DNA from: Nocardia coubleae NBRC 108252
Lineage (GTDB): Bacteria; Actinomycetota; Actinomycetes; Mycobacteriales; Mycobacteriaceae
Reading direction: 5' to 3'
Length of the DNA stretch: 64,000 nucleotides
NCBI RefSeq assembly: GCF_001612805.1
Contig: NZ_BDBD01000025.1
Coordinates: 213,316 to 277,315, forward strand
Numbering within the stretch: position 1 is the stretch's first letter; each line of letters opens with the position of its first letter. Of this stretch, positions 35,731 through 44,147 are shown one piece after another. Under the pieces are notes generated by a model. It saw nothing but the letters and a program-made list of their open reading frames with translations. It had not been told where the DNA came from and searched no databases. Position numbers and translations under genes: made by a program.

Positions 35731-36939
35731 ATGAATCCCCCAGCGGCACCTCGCCAGCCCTACTCACTGTGGACGACCAGTCGTGGCTGGGCCGCGCAGG
35801 ACGTCGTCGGCACCCAGTCGTATCTGCCGAACTTCCTCGGAATGCTCGGCGACGACTTCGATCCGCGCGGAACCGAAACCCGCCGCACGGTCGAGCTCGT
35901 ACCGGAACCGGACAACCCGTACGACCGCAACGCTGTCGCGGTTCGCTTCGCGAATCAGACGATCGGCTACCTCCCGCGCGAGGACGCCATCCGCTACCAC
36001 CGTCCGTTGCTCGAGTTGATGAACCGCGGGTACATCCCCGTCGCGCAGGGCCGGATATGGGCACGTGAGTACTCCGAGTGGGACGATCACGGGCGCGAGC
36101 AACGACGGCTCAGCACCGATGTCCATCTCTACGTGGCGAGCCCGGAAACGATGTTTCCGCTCAACGACCCACCGGTCGTGCCGTACACAATGCTGCCCGA
36201 GGGCAGCGCGGTACAGGTACTCAGGACCAGCGAGCACACCGATGTCCTGACCCGCTTCCACACCGATGGTGGCGAACGGCCTGTCATCGTCAGCCTGGTC
36301 GCCGTGGATCAAGCGAGCGCGCGTTCGACGAAACGTGTGGTCGAGGTGCGCATCGACAGTGACCGTGTCGGGCAGCTCTCCCCTGCCATGAGCGAGAAGT
36401 ACCTCCCCGCGATCGACCATTTCGGCGCACGCGGATGGGTCACCGCCGCCCGGGCGATGCTCACTGCGTCGGCTGTTTCGGCCACGCTGTCCTTGCGCGC
36501 GCAAAAGGCTCACGAACTCTCCGGCGATGCGCTCACCGGGCCACCAGCCGTCGTGCCGCCACGTGGAGTGTCAGGGCCGGTTGCTCCGAGCACGCGGTCG
36601 GCTTCGGCGGTCGAAGTGCAGTCCGGTGTCACCGGCAACGGCAGCAAGATCACCGTGCGTGAGTCGGGCGCCCAATCGCTGATCACCGTCACCATCGAAT
36701 TCGCCAGGCCCCTCACCGCCTGGCAATCCAAAGTCGCGCGAAAGGTTCAGGCAACTGCTCAGCAGTTACTCGCGCGCGAGCAGCTCACCGCTCCGCCGGT
36801 CACCTTGACCAACCAGACGTTCGCAGCATCGGCGCCGCTGGCCATCGGGCAGGAATTCGTCGACGCGCTCATCGGCATCGACGACTCCGATTTCGCTGCG
36901 GCTCAGGAGTTCAACCAGCTGACCGAAGGGGCGCTGTAA
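35731..36939 (+). CDS. HIRAN-domain protein
   Basis: A 402-aa protein; the ATG at 35731 follows GGAGCAACAG, and the longer frame to 35656 overlaps the previous gene. Residues of about 20-115 (VVGTQSYLPNFLG, LVPEPDNPYDRNAVAVRF, TIGYLPREDA) are a HIRAN domain, a fold known in HLTF to bind the 3' ends of single-stranded DNA. A middle segment follows with VVEVRIDSDRVGQLSPAMSE, possibly a second HIRAN-like beta-barrel. The tail is a Ser/Thr/Pro linker and a strand-rich end (LITVTIEFARPLTAWQSK). No helicase or nuclease motif is present in this chain. Its stop overlaps the next ATG by one base (TAATG). It probably provides DNA-end recognition for the two flanking UvrD-like helicases (inference). Confidence 0.8.
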   Translation: MNPPAAPRQPYSLWTTSRGWAAQDVVGTQSYLPNFLGMLGDDFDPRGTETRRTVELVPEPDNPYDRNAVAVRFANQTIGYLPREDAIRYHRPLLELMNRGYIPVAQGRIWAREYSEWDDHGREQRRLSTDVHLYVASPETMFPLNDPPVVPYTMLPEGSAVQVLRTSEHTDVLTRFHTDGGERPVIVSLVAVDQASARSTKRVVEVRIDSDRVGQLSPAMSEKYLPAIDHFGARGWVTAARAMLTASAVSATLSLRAQKAHELSGDALTGPPAVVPPRGVSGPVAPSTRSASAVEVQSGVTGNGSKITVRESGAQSLITVTIEFARPLTAWQSKVARKVQATAQQLLAREQLTAPPVTLTNQTFAASAPLAIGQEFVDALIGIDDSDFAAAQEFNQLTEGAL

Positions 36940-39173
36940 TGGCCAATGTTGTGCTGGCTCAGAACACGAAGTCGATGCCGAAGCTCGACGGATCGATCAA
37001 AGCCAAGGTCTACGACTACTTCAAGAAGGTCTGCGCGGACGACACCGCACCCGGCCTGCACATCGAGCCGTTGAAGGGCGCGGTCGACCCGCGGGTACGC
37101 ACCGGACGGGTCGACCTCAACTACCGCGCCATCATGTTCCGCATCGACGACCGGTTCGGTGAGGCGACCTACATCTACCTCGGCACGTGGAAACACGACG
37201 TGGCGAACAAGCTCGCCGAGAAGTCCACACTGCGGGTGAATCCGATCAACGGCGTTCTCGAGGGGATCGTCGGTCAGCTCGACGGTAACGCCGACCGTAA
37301 GAAGCGGACTGTGATCCCCGACCCGGGCGGGGTGCTGGCGGCAGCGCTCGCGGCCGAACCAACGGCTGGATACCTCGCCAACGCCGGCTACACCCTCACC
37401 GAACTCACCGACCGCCTCGGCCTGGAGGCCGAACTCGCCGCCCAGGTGCTGGCCGCCCCGGATCAGGACGCGGTCTTCTCGGTCGCGCAGAGCACCGAGG
37501 TCGCCTGGCAGCAGAATGCCGTGCTCGAATTGGCTGTGGGCCGGGCCGTCGACGACATCCGTGACGCCCTCGGTTTCACCGAGCAGCCGGTCGACCACTC
37601 TCTCGACGAGAACGAGCAGATCCTCGCCGCGCTGGAACATCCCGCGACCAAGATGCAATTCACTCTCGTCGACGACAACGACGAACTGCGCCGTGTCATC
37701 GAAGAGGGCGATTTCAAGGCCTGGCGTACCTTCCTGCATCCCAATCAGCGCCGGTTCGTCGAGAAGGACCACCGCGGTGCGTTCCGGCTCTCGGGCGGGG
37801 CCGGTACTGGGAAAACGGTGGTCGCGCTGCATCGTGCGCGGCATCTCGCGGCCCAGAATCCCGCTGCCCGGATCATTGTCACCACCTACAACAAGACACT
37901 GGCCAAGGCCATGCAGGACGACCTGCTGGCCCTGGACCCGAATATCACCATCGCGGCAAAGCCAGGAGATCCGGGCGTCTACGTGGCAGGCATCGACAGT
38001 CTCGCGTCGGCGATCCTCAGCCGTCGCAAAGACCTCGACGCGGCATTCGCCGCAGTATTCGGTCCTGGAACTCCAACCCGGATCGGGGTGCGTGCCAACC
38101 CGGATATCGGTTGGTCCGATGCCGTCGCGGGCAGTTCGCTGGATCCCCGGCTGCTGCACGCGGGCTTTCTATCCACCGAATACATCAGTGTGGTGCTCGG
38201 CAATCGAGTGACCGCGCTCGAGGAGTACCTCAAGGTTCCCCGCGCCGGTCGCGGTGTGCGATTGACTCGACCGCAGCGCGTCGCGGTGTGGAAAATCGTC
38301 GAACAGTTCAGGAAACAGGGCAGGGCGAGCGGGCGGATCAGCTTCCCTGAGATCCTCGCCGTCGCCGCCGCCTATTTGCAGTGGCGCGCACAGACAACCG
38401 GTGAAACGTTGGCCGACCACGTCATCGTCGACGAAGCACAGGATCTCCATGCAACACATTGGGCGCTGCTGCGTGCGCTGGTCGCCGAAGGGCCCAACGA
38501 CCTGTTCATCGCCGAGGATTCTCATCAGCGCATCTACGGGCAGCCGGTGGTGCTGAACCGGCTCGGCATCAATATCCGCGGTGGTCGGTCGAGCAAGCTC
38601 ACGCTCAATTATCGAACCACCGCGCAGAACCTGCATTTCGCGGTGAGCATTCTCGCCGGAGCCGACTACCGCGATCTCGAAGAAGGCCAGGAGTCGACCG
38701 CCGGATACACCAGTGCACGGCTCGGCCCGAACCCGGAGCTGATCGAGTGCGGTTCGTTGATGGAGGAGTTGCAGACGATCGCGGACCGGATCAAACACTG
38801 GATCGCCGACGATATACCGCCGTCAAGCATCGCGGTCCTCGCCCGCGGTCAGAGCGAACGGAACCTGATCGTGCGTGCACTGGTCGAGCGCGGCGTCGAC
38901 GCCACCGTGCTCGATGCCGAGCCCGCCGGGGGCGAGCACGTTCAGGTACTCACGATGCACCGTTCCAAGGGCATGGAATTTCGTTGCGTCATTCTCGCGG
39001 GGGTCGATCGTGAGCACGTGCCGTCGCAGGCACAGCTGCGCGGAATCCCCGAGGAGGAACAGGCCGAGGCACAGCAGCGGGAACGTTCGCTGCTGTATGT
39101 GGCGGCCAGTCGTGCGCGTGACGAGCTGGTCGTCACCTGGAGCGGACAGCAATCGGAACTGCTCAATCGCTAG
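36939..39173 (+). CDS. UvrD-like SF1 helicase with RelE/ParE-like N-terminal domain (paralogue C)
   Basis: A 744-aa protein, last gene of the plus-strand operon. The RelE/ParE-like part (about 15-110) reads DPRVRTGRVDLNYRAIMFRI, TYIYLGTW and LRVNPINGVLEGI. The linker includes YLANAGYTLTELTDRLGLE and WQQNAVLELA, and the helicase has GGAGTGKTVVALHRA (about 286), DHVIVDEAQDLHATHW (about 497), IAEDSHQRIYGQ, LTLNYRTTAQNL and LLYVAASRARDEL. It differs from paralogue B throughout, including the longer linker before Walker A, so the pair is an old duplication rather than a recent repeat. Two nearly equivalent helicases in one operon suggest distinct roles, such as a heteromer. An 11-bp hairpin ends the operon 6 bp after the stop. 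Confidence 0.88.
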   Translation: MANVVLAQNTKSMPKLDGSIKAKVYDYFKKVCADDTAPGLHIEPLKGAVDPRVRTGRVDLNYRAIMFRIDDRFGEATYIYLGTWKHDVANKLAEKSTLRVNPINGVLEGIVGQLDGNADRKKRTVIPDPGGVLAAALAAEPTAGYLANAGYTLTELTDRLGLEAELAAQVLAAPDQDAVFSVAQSTEVAWQQNAVLELAVGRAVDDIRDALGFTEQPVDHSLDENEQILAALEHPATKMQFTLVDDNDELRRVIEEGDFKAWRTFLHPNQRRFVEKDHRGAFRLSGGAGTGKTVVALHRARHLAAQNPAARIIVTTYNKTLAKAMQDDLLALDPNITIAAKPGDPGVYVAGIDSLASAILSRRKDLDAAFAAVFGPGTPTRIGVRANPDIGWSDAVAGSSLDPRLLHAGFLSTEYISVVLGNRVTALEEYLKVPRAGRGVRLTRPQRVAVWKIVEQFRKQGRASGRISFPEILAVAAAYLQWRAQTTGETLADHVIVDEAQDLHATHWALLRALVAEGPNDLFIAEDSHQRIYGQPVVLNRLGINIRGGRSSKLTLNYRTTAQNLHFAVSILAGADYRDLEEGQESTAGYTSARLGPNPELIECGSLMEELQTIADRIKHWIADDIPPSSIAVLARGQSERNLIVRALVERGVDATVLDAEPAGGEHVQVLTMHRSKGMEFRCVILAGVDREHVPSQAQLRGIPEEEQAEAQQRERSLLYVAASRARDELVVTWSGQQSELLNR

Positions 39174-39179
39174 CCGGTC

Positions 39180-39206
39180 CGGGGGCAGCGTAAACCGCTG
39201 CCCCCG
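39180..39206. terminator. Hairpin between two convergent operons
   Basis: CGGGGGCAGCG (39180-39190), loop TAAAC, CGCTGCCCCCG (39196-39206): a perfect 11-bp inverted repeat in the 39-bp gap between the stops at 39173 and 39213. It can serve both strands; no T-tract is seen. Confidence 0.7.
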
Positions 39207-39212
39207 TGGCGT

Positions 39213-42200
39213 TCACGTGCCCACCAGGATTGTCGCCAGCTCGTCGACATCGGCTTCTTCCACCCGCACGACCCGGAAACCGTCGGCCGCCAAGCCGGAA
39301 TCGCGGTCTTCGTCCACGCCCTCGACGACAACCACCTTCTCCGTCGGCCAGACGATGTCGACCATCCAGTAGGCCCGCCCGGCCTCGATCCCGACCTCGG
39401 GCTTGGGAACACCGGCCTGCTGCAGCTCCGCGAGGAGGTCCCGGACGGCCTGAGAGGAATACAGCGGGTCCTCGTCCCAGGATTCCGGAGCCTTGTCGAC
39501 CGACAGATCGGTGACTTCGGGTGCCAGTCCGAGCTGGTGGAACACTTCCAGCGCGCCCGCTCTGGTCAGCTGATCATGGAACCTGGCGTTGCGGTAGGAC
39601 CGCAGGCAGCCATAGCACGAGGTCTCGATACCGCAGTCACACGTGGCGACCCGTTGCGCGGCGACCCGCAACACTCGATCTAGTTCCGCGGCAATCTGTT
39701 TCGACGCTCCCGCGCCGGCAGGCACGGTGTCGAACAACACGATGCTTCGACGGTGGTCGGCACTCCAGGACAGCGTTCCGTCGATGTCGTCGCGGCTGAT
39801 CTCCAACGCCTCCGAAGCACCTTCGAGCAGGGCGTACAGCACCGACAACCACTTGTCTTCCGACTCTGTGTAATGGAAGTCCGCAAAAGTGAACTCCGCG
39901 ACGTCGGTTTCGTAACGATGGGCCAGGTTGACCTGATCGAGCGGTCCACCACACGGACTACCGGTCGCCGGACGCTCATGTGTTTTGCTCGGCGCGCGAT
40001 CGAACCTGATCGGCTCGGCCCAGCCGCACCAAGCACACAGCCGGAATCCGTTGCCCGCTCCTTCGCCGATCACAGCGAGTTTGGCGCGCGTACCCGACCG
40101 CGCCCACACTTGCATATCGTCTTTCGATGGCCAGACAACCGGTTCCGAACCCTCGCCGACCGTCTCCACAAAGCTGGCGCCCGACCATGCTCGTTGGGGC
40201 GCTTCAGCTTTCACATCCTCGGGCTTTCGATCGGCGACGAAGCCGAACTCCGGCAGAACACAGGTTTTCGTCGCGTCGAATTCTGCCCGGCAGTTCGGAC
40301 AGGTCGACAACGGGTCGAGCACATGCCCTGACTCGAAGTGATTGCATTCCTTGCATACGCGGTACTGCAGCGTTTCCAGCTCCCGTTTCGGCAGTTTGTG
40401 CAGACCGCGCGAAGTCCACAACTTGCCGCCCGCGACCACCTGGTTACCCGGTGCGTAGTCGTAGATCGCCTGCCCGAGGTCACGGGCGAGTTCGAGCTTG
40501 GCGCCGACGGTACCTTCGCAATGGGTAGTGCGCAGTTCCACGGTGTCGACGGGAAATCCGTACTTCGGCAGGACGTTCTTGTTGGCGAGATATCCGAGCA
40601 GCTGGCGACCTTGGACAGTGTGCAGGGTCTTCTGCAGACGACTGCCGAGCGCCAGGTTCTTCGCGTCGATGGCCTGTTGGATCAGGTCTTCGAAAGTCGC
40701 GATGTCCGTGCGGATGTCGTGTTCCGCATCGGCGAGTTGGGCACACAGATGTTCGACCCAGGCGTCGGTTTCCACCCCGATCTCACGCTGCACGTGGGCA
40801 GGCAATGCAGCCCGTAGGGAGCTTCGAACAGCATCGGGGACAGGAGTCAGAAAATGGCGTACTCGAGCGGCCGCCGACTCGGTCTCATCATTCTCCGGCG
40901 TGAAGAACTCACCGGCCGTGGCCCACTCGCGGCCCTCCTTGTCATAGCAGTCACGAAAATAGGCGGCCAACGCGACAGAATGGGCGTGTCTACGGCCGAT
41001 TCGGTCGTTGTCGATGGGAATCCACGGAATTCGCATCTTTCCGGCGATCATCGACTCCGGCTTCTGGAACTTCGACAGATCGTGTGAACTGCGCTTGGCG
41101 TAGGTGACCACGAGTGCGGCCGACGTGGCGCGACGCCCGGCCCGACCTGCCCGCTGCACGTAGTTCGCCGTTTTCGGCGGCATGTTGCGCAACATCACCG
41201 ATTGCAGATCGCCGACATCGACCCCGAGCTCGAATGTCGTGGAGCACGACAGGACATTCACTTCGCCGGAGATGAATCGTCGTTGGATGTCGGCGGCCGC
41301 GGTGGCCTCCCATTGCGCGGTGTGCTCACGCGCCGACAGCGGCAACATGGCCAACGACCGGTACGCGGTCCGATAGTGATTGATGTCCTCGTCGCGGTCC
41401 GGAATCGCGTGGGGCGCGAGCCGCCCGTCACAATTGCCCTGGGGGCACAGATCGCGCACATTGTGGACGGTGATCCGGCGGCATGCCCCGCACTGGAACC
41501 ATTCACAGTCGGCACCACGACGGATCCGCAGCTGGTCTTGGTCCAGCTGGTACAGCACACCGGCAACGCGGTCGCTCTCTTCGAGAAAATACTTGTTCTG
41601 CAGTAGAAAGTTCCAGCATGCGTCGAGCACCTTTTCGGCCGGTTCCGACCTGCCCAATTCGGCAAGGACCTTGCGCAGGAACAAGATACGGTTGTTCGCA
41701 GTGCCCGGCCTGCCGCCAGGAAGCCAGCTGATGATACGACGATCCCGATCCGAATCCCGGGAACGGATGCGGATCCGGCTGGCACGAGGCTCGAAGATCG
41801 GCAGTGTGATGTCGACTTCGGGAAGCAGACTCATCGCGCCCTGCAGCCGGATGGACTTCACGAGCTCGTTCAGCAAGGCCCATACTTCGTCATCGCTGAG
41901 CCCCAGGTTGCGGAATCCCTTCGGGATCTCGGCATTTCGGGACCGGAACAATGAAACCGCCATGAGCCCGAGGCCTTCCAGCGACTGACGCTGGTCCATC
42001 GCCATCAGCTCTGCCATCACCCAGGGGTTGACCGCGCGCATGATCGTGGCGCGGGTGGCGCGTTCCTCGAAGTGCTGCGCGCGCACCGCCATGGCTTTCG
42101 CATCAGCAGCCAAGTCATCAGGTGACAGGGCCTCACCGGCATTCTTCGGTTGGCCAAGCGCCTCGGTGAGGTAGCGCCGTTCCAGCATCCGGCCATAAGT

Positions 42201-44147
42201 CTGCTCGAGATAGGGAGCGGCGAAGGCCGCTGCCTGCCTCGAGTCGGAGAACATCAACAGTTTCCGCCCGCCGCCGACGAAATCCGCCGTACCGTCCGCA
42301 GCTTCCGGAAGATGCTGGTAGAGCGCGGTCGTGATGACCGCAGGCGCGGCATTCGTGTCGGTCCGCAGCCGCCGGATCACCTGCCGTGACCGCGCACCGC
42401 ACTCGGTGCACTTGCTCATCACCCGTGCGGCGGCACGATGCTCCCGGACCCGCAATACCCGGCCGCCTGGGCACTTCGGCGCGCAACTCCCGCGCGCACC
42501 ACATCCGGTGCACAGCGTGCCGGTGCCGGTGCCTGCGGCGCTGCTCTGCTGCTCGTCGAGAGTTTCGTCATCCTCGTCGATGAGGTCGCCGGTGTCGCTG
42601 TCGGTCACCACCAACCAGCTCACCTTGCTCTCCCCCTTGGCTGGGCGGAAGTACTCGCGGCCGTCGACCAGCTCCCGCTGCCCGGCGAGATGCACAGCAC
42701 CGCACCGCTGACAGGTACCGAATTCGAAAACCGCGCGTCCGGTATTCGGATCAACCTCGTGACGGCCGAGCAAGACAGTGGGGCCGTTGTCGTCGAAACT
42801 GACGAAGGCGCCCTCCGTCGCCCGGACGAACAGGTGGTAGCGCGCAGACAACACCGGCTTCTTCGTCTCGTCGGTAATTTTCGAACCCAGTGCGACGAGG
42901 GCTTCGAGCTTCTGTGGGGCCTGGGCGTCGTCCGGCCACAACTTCGCGGCGAGCTCACGGACGCTTTGGGGTCCGGCCGCCGCGTAACTTTCGAGGTCGG
43001 CGATCCGGCGTTCGCTGTGCAGTGCGTCCACGATGTCACCGGAGGGCACCTTCGTACCGATCCAGGTCAGGTCGGCACCCGGCGCGGCCAGGGTCAGCAG
43101 CTTGTCGTCGTCGATCTTCCAGGTCGCCGGTGGACGGCTGGGCATCCGGGTGGCGGTCACCAGATCCTGACGACTCGGGTCGTCGGCCACGAACTCGAAC
43201 GGGACGTCGAACAACTTCTGCGCAAACGCCGTCGCCTCGATCCCCTGGGCTTCGGGCGTGGTTCCGGACAACGACGCCGACGTGGCGATGCACTGTAGCG
43301 ACCGCCCGCCGGCAACCCGATCCCGGAGTCTGCGCAGCAGTAGCGCGACTTCACATCCCTGCGCGCCGTCGTAGACGTGAGCCTCGTCGAGCGCTATGAA
43401 TCGCCAAGTGTCCTGGTGCTTTCCATCGAAAAGCTCCAAGTCACGCGGGCGCAGCAGCAGATACTCCAGCATCGCGTAATTGGTGAGCAGGATGTGTGGC
43501 GGGCTGTCGCGCATCTCCTCTCGGCTGAGCAACTCGTTCGGCAGGCGCTCGGCACCGGAAAACATCGCGTGGTAGCCGGCCTCGGCGGCGGCGCGGTGCC
43601 GTTTGGTTTCGCCCGTATAGCGTCCGAAAGTGATCTCCGGGGTTGCTGCGAGCAGTCCCCGCAAGCGTTTGAGCTGGTCATTGGCCAGCGCGTTCATTGG
43701 ATACAGCAGCAAGGCGCGAACACCTGGCCCGAGTGTGCCCGCATACTTCTCGGCGATGAGAGAGTTCAGGATCGGAAGCAGGAAGCTCTCCGTCTTACCC
43801 GAACCAGTGCCGGTGCTCACGACCAGGTTGCGGCCACTCGCCACCTTGCGAACGGCTGTCTCCTGGTGCGCATACAGCGCCCGGTCCAGCTCGATGGTTG
43901 CGCCGAACTCTGCGAAGCCGGGGTGCAATACGCCCTCGGAGATCAGTGACCGCAGCGACGCACCCGGTGCGTACGGGGGCGTCAGCTCGAGCATCGGCCC
44001 CTTCGTGAGCAGCGATGTCTCGTCCACCGCCTGGTCGAACGCGCTCGCCAGCGCCGGATCACGCGGCGCCAGCAACGTTTTCAGATAGCGTTTGTAGCCT
44101 GCTTCGATGTCGGCACTGGCGGCAAGGGGATCCAGCCTGTCGGTCAC
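39213..44147 (-). CDS. DUF1998 DEAH-box helicase (second, 1644 aa)
   Basis: The GTG at 44147 overlaps the stop of the upstream 1130-aa gene (GTGA), giving 1644 aa. The SF2 core has Walker A TGTGSGKTES (about 112), LLLYPMNALANDQLKRL, DEAHVYDGAQG (about 252), the second lobe VLSCSTTFELGVDVGDL (about 964) and YVQRAGRAGRR (about 998). Zinc-type cysteine clusters include CQRCGAVH, CTGCGARG and CTECGARS near 520-630. The DUF1998/MZB part has IVLFDTVPAGAG (about 1468) and CDCGIETSCYGCLRSYRN. The last 70 residues (VPKPEVGIEAGRAYWMVDIV, WP, VVVVEGVDEDRD) form an E...D-x-x-WP nuclease-like module, also found at the end of the 2109-aa helicase. It lacks that protein's larger Vsr-like insertion. The two are paralogues facing each other across the hairpin at 39180. 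Confidence 0.9.
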   Translation of the reverse strand: MTDRLDPLAASADIEAGYKRYLKTLLAPRDPALASAFDQAVDETSLLTKGPMLELTPPYAPGASLRSLISEGVLHPGFAEFGATIELDRALYAHQETAVRKVASGRNLVVSTGTGSGKTESFLLPILNSLIAEKYAGTLGPGVRALLLYPMNALANDQLKRLRGLLAATPEITFGRYTGETKRHRAAAEAGYHAMFSGAERLPNELLSREEMRDSPPHILLTNYAMLEYLLLRPRDLELFDGKHQDTWRFIALDEAHVYDGAQGCEVALLLRRLRDRVAGGRSLQCIATSASLSGTTPEAQGIEATAFAQKLFDVPFEFVADDPSRQDLVTATRMPSRPPATWKIDDDKLLTLAAPGADLTWIGTKVPSGDIVDALHSERRIADLESYAAAGPQSVRELAAKLWPDDAQAPQKLEALVALGSKITDETKKPVLSARYHLFVRATEGAFVSFDDNGPTVLLGRHEVDPNTGRAVFEFGTCQRCGAVHLAGQRELVDGREYFRPAKGESKVSWLVVTDSDTGDLIDEDDETLDEQQSSAAGTGTGTLCTGCGARGSCAPKCPGGRVLRVREHRAAARVMSKCTECGARSRQVIRRLRTDTNAAPAVITTALYQHLPEAADGTADFVGGGRKLLMFSDSRQAAAFAAPYLEQTYGRMLERRYLTEALGQPKNAGEALSPDDLAADAKAMAVRAQHFEERATRATIMRAVNPWVMAELMAMDQRQSLEGLGLMAVSLFRSRNAEIPKGFRNLGLSDDEVWALLNELVKSIRLQGAMSLLPEVDITLPIFEPRASRIRIRSRDSDRDRRIISWLPGGRPGTANNRILFLRKVLAELGRSEPAEKVLDACWNFLLQNKYFLEESDRVAGVLYQLDQDQLRIRRGADCEWFQCGACRRITVHNVRDLCPQGNCDGRLAPHAIPDRDEDINHYRTAYRSLAMLPLSAREHTAQWEATAAADIQRRFISGEVNVLSCSTTFELGVDVGDLQSVMLRNMPPKTANYVQRAGRAGRRATSAALVVTYAKRSSHDLSKFQKPESMIAGKMRIPWIPIDNDRIGRRHAHSVALAAYFRDCYDKEGREWATAGEFFTPENDETESAAARVRHFLTPVPDAVRSSLRAALPAHVQREIGVETDAWVEHLCAQLADAEHDIRTDIATFEDLIQQAIDAKNLALGSRLQKTLHTVQGRQLLGYLANKNVLPKYGFPVDTVELRTTHCEGTVGAKLELARDLGQAIYDYAPGNQVVAGGKLWTSRGLHKLPKRELETLQYRVCKECNHFESGHVLDPLSTCPNCRAEFDATKTCVLPEFGFVADRKPEDVKAEAPQRAWSGASFVETVGEGSEPVVWPSKDDMQVWARSGTRAKLAVIGEGAGNGFRLCAWCGWAEPIRFDRAPSKTHERPATGSPCGGPLDQVNLAHRYETDVAEFTFADFHYTESEDKWLSVLYALLEGASEALEISRDDIDGTLSWSADHRRSIVLFDTVPAGAGASKQIAAELDRVLRVAAQRVATCDCGIETSCYGCLRSYRNARFHDQLTRAGALEVFHQLGLAPEVTDLSVDKAPESWDEDPLYSSQAVRDLLAELQQAGVPKPEVGIEAGRAYWMVDIVWPTEKVVVVEGVDEDRDSGLAADGFRVVRVEEADVDELATILVGT

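Noticed and set aside
27174..39173. Calling the operon Druantia
   Set aside because: Only the DruE-like helicase fits; DruA-D, DruM/F/G or DruH are not seen, and the UvrD and HIRAN genes are not Druantia parts.
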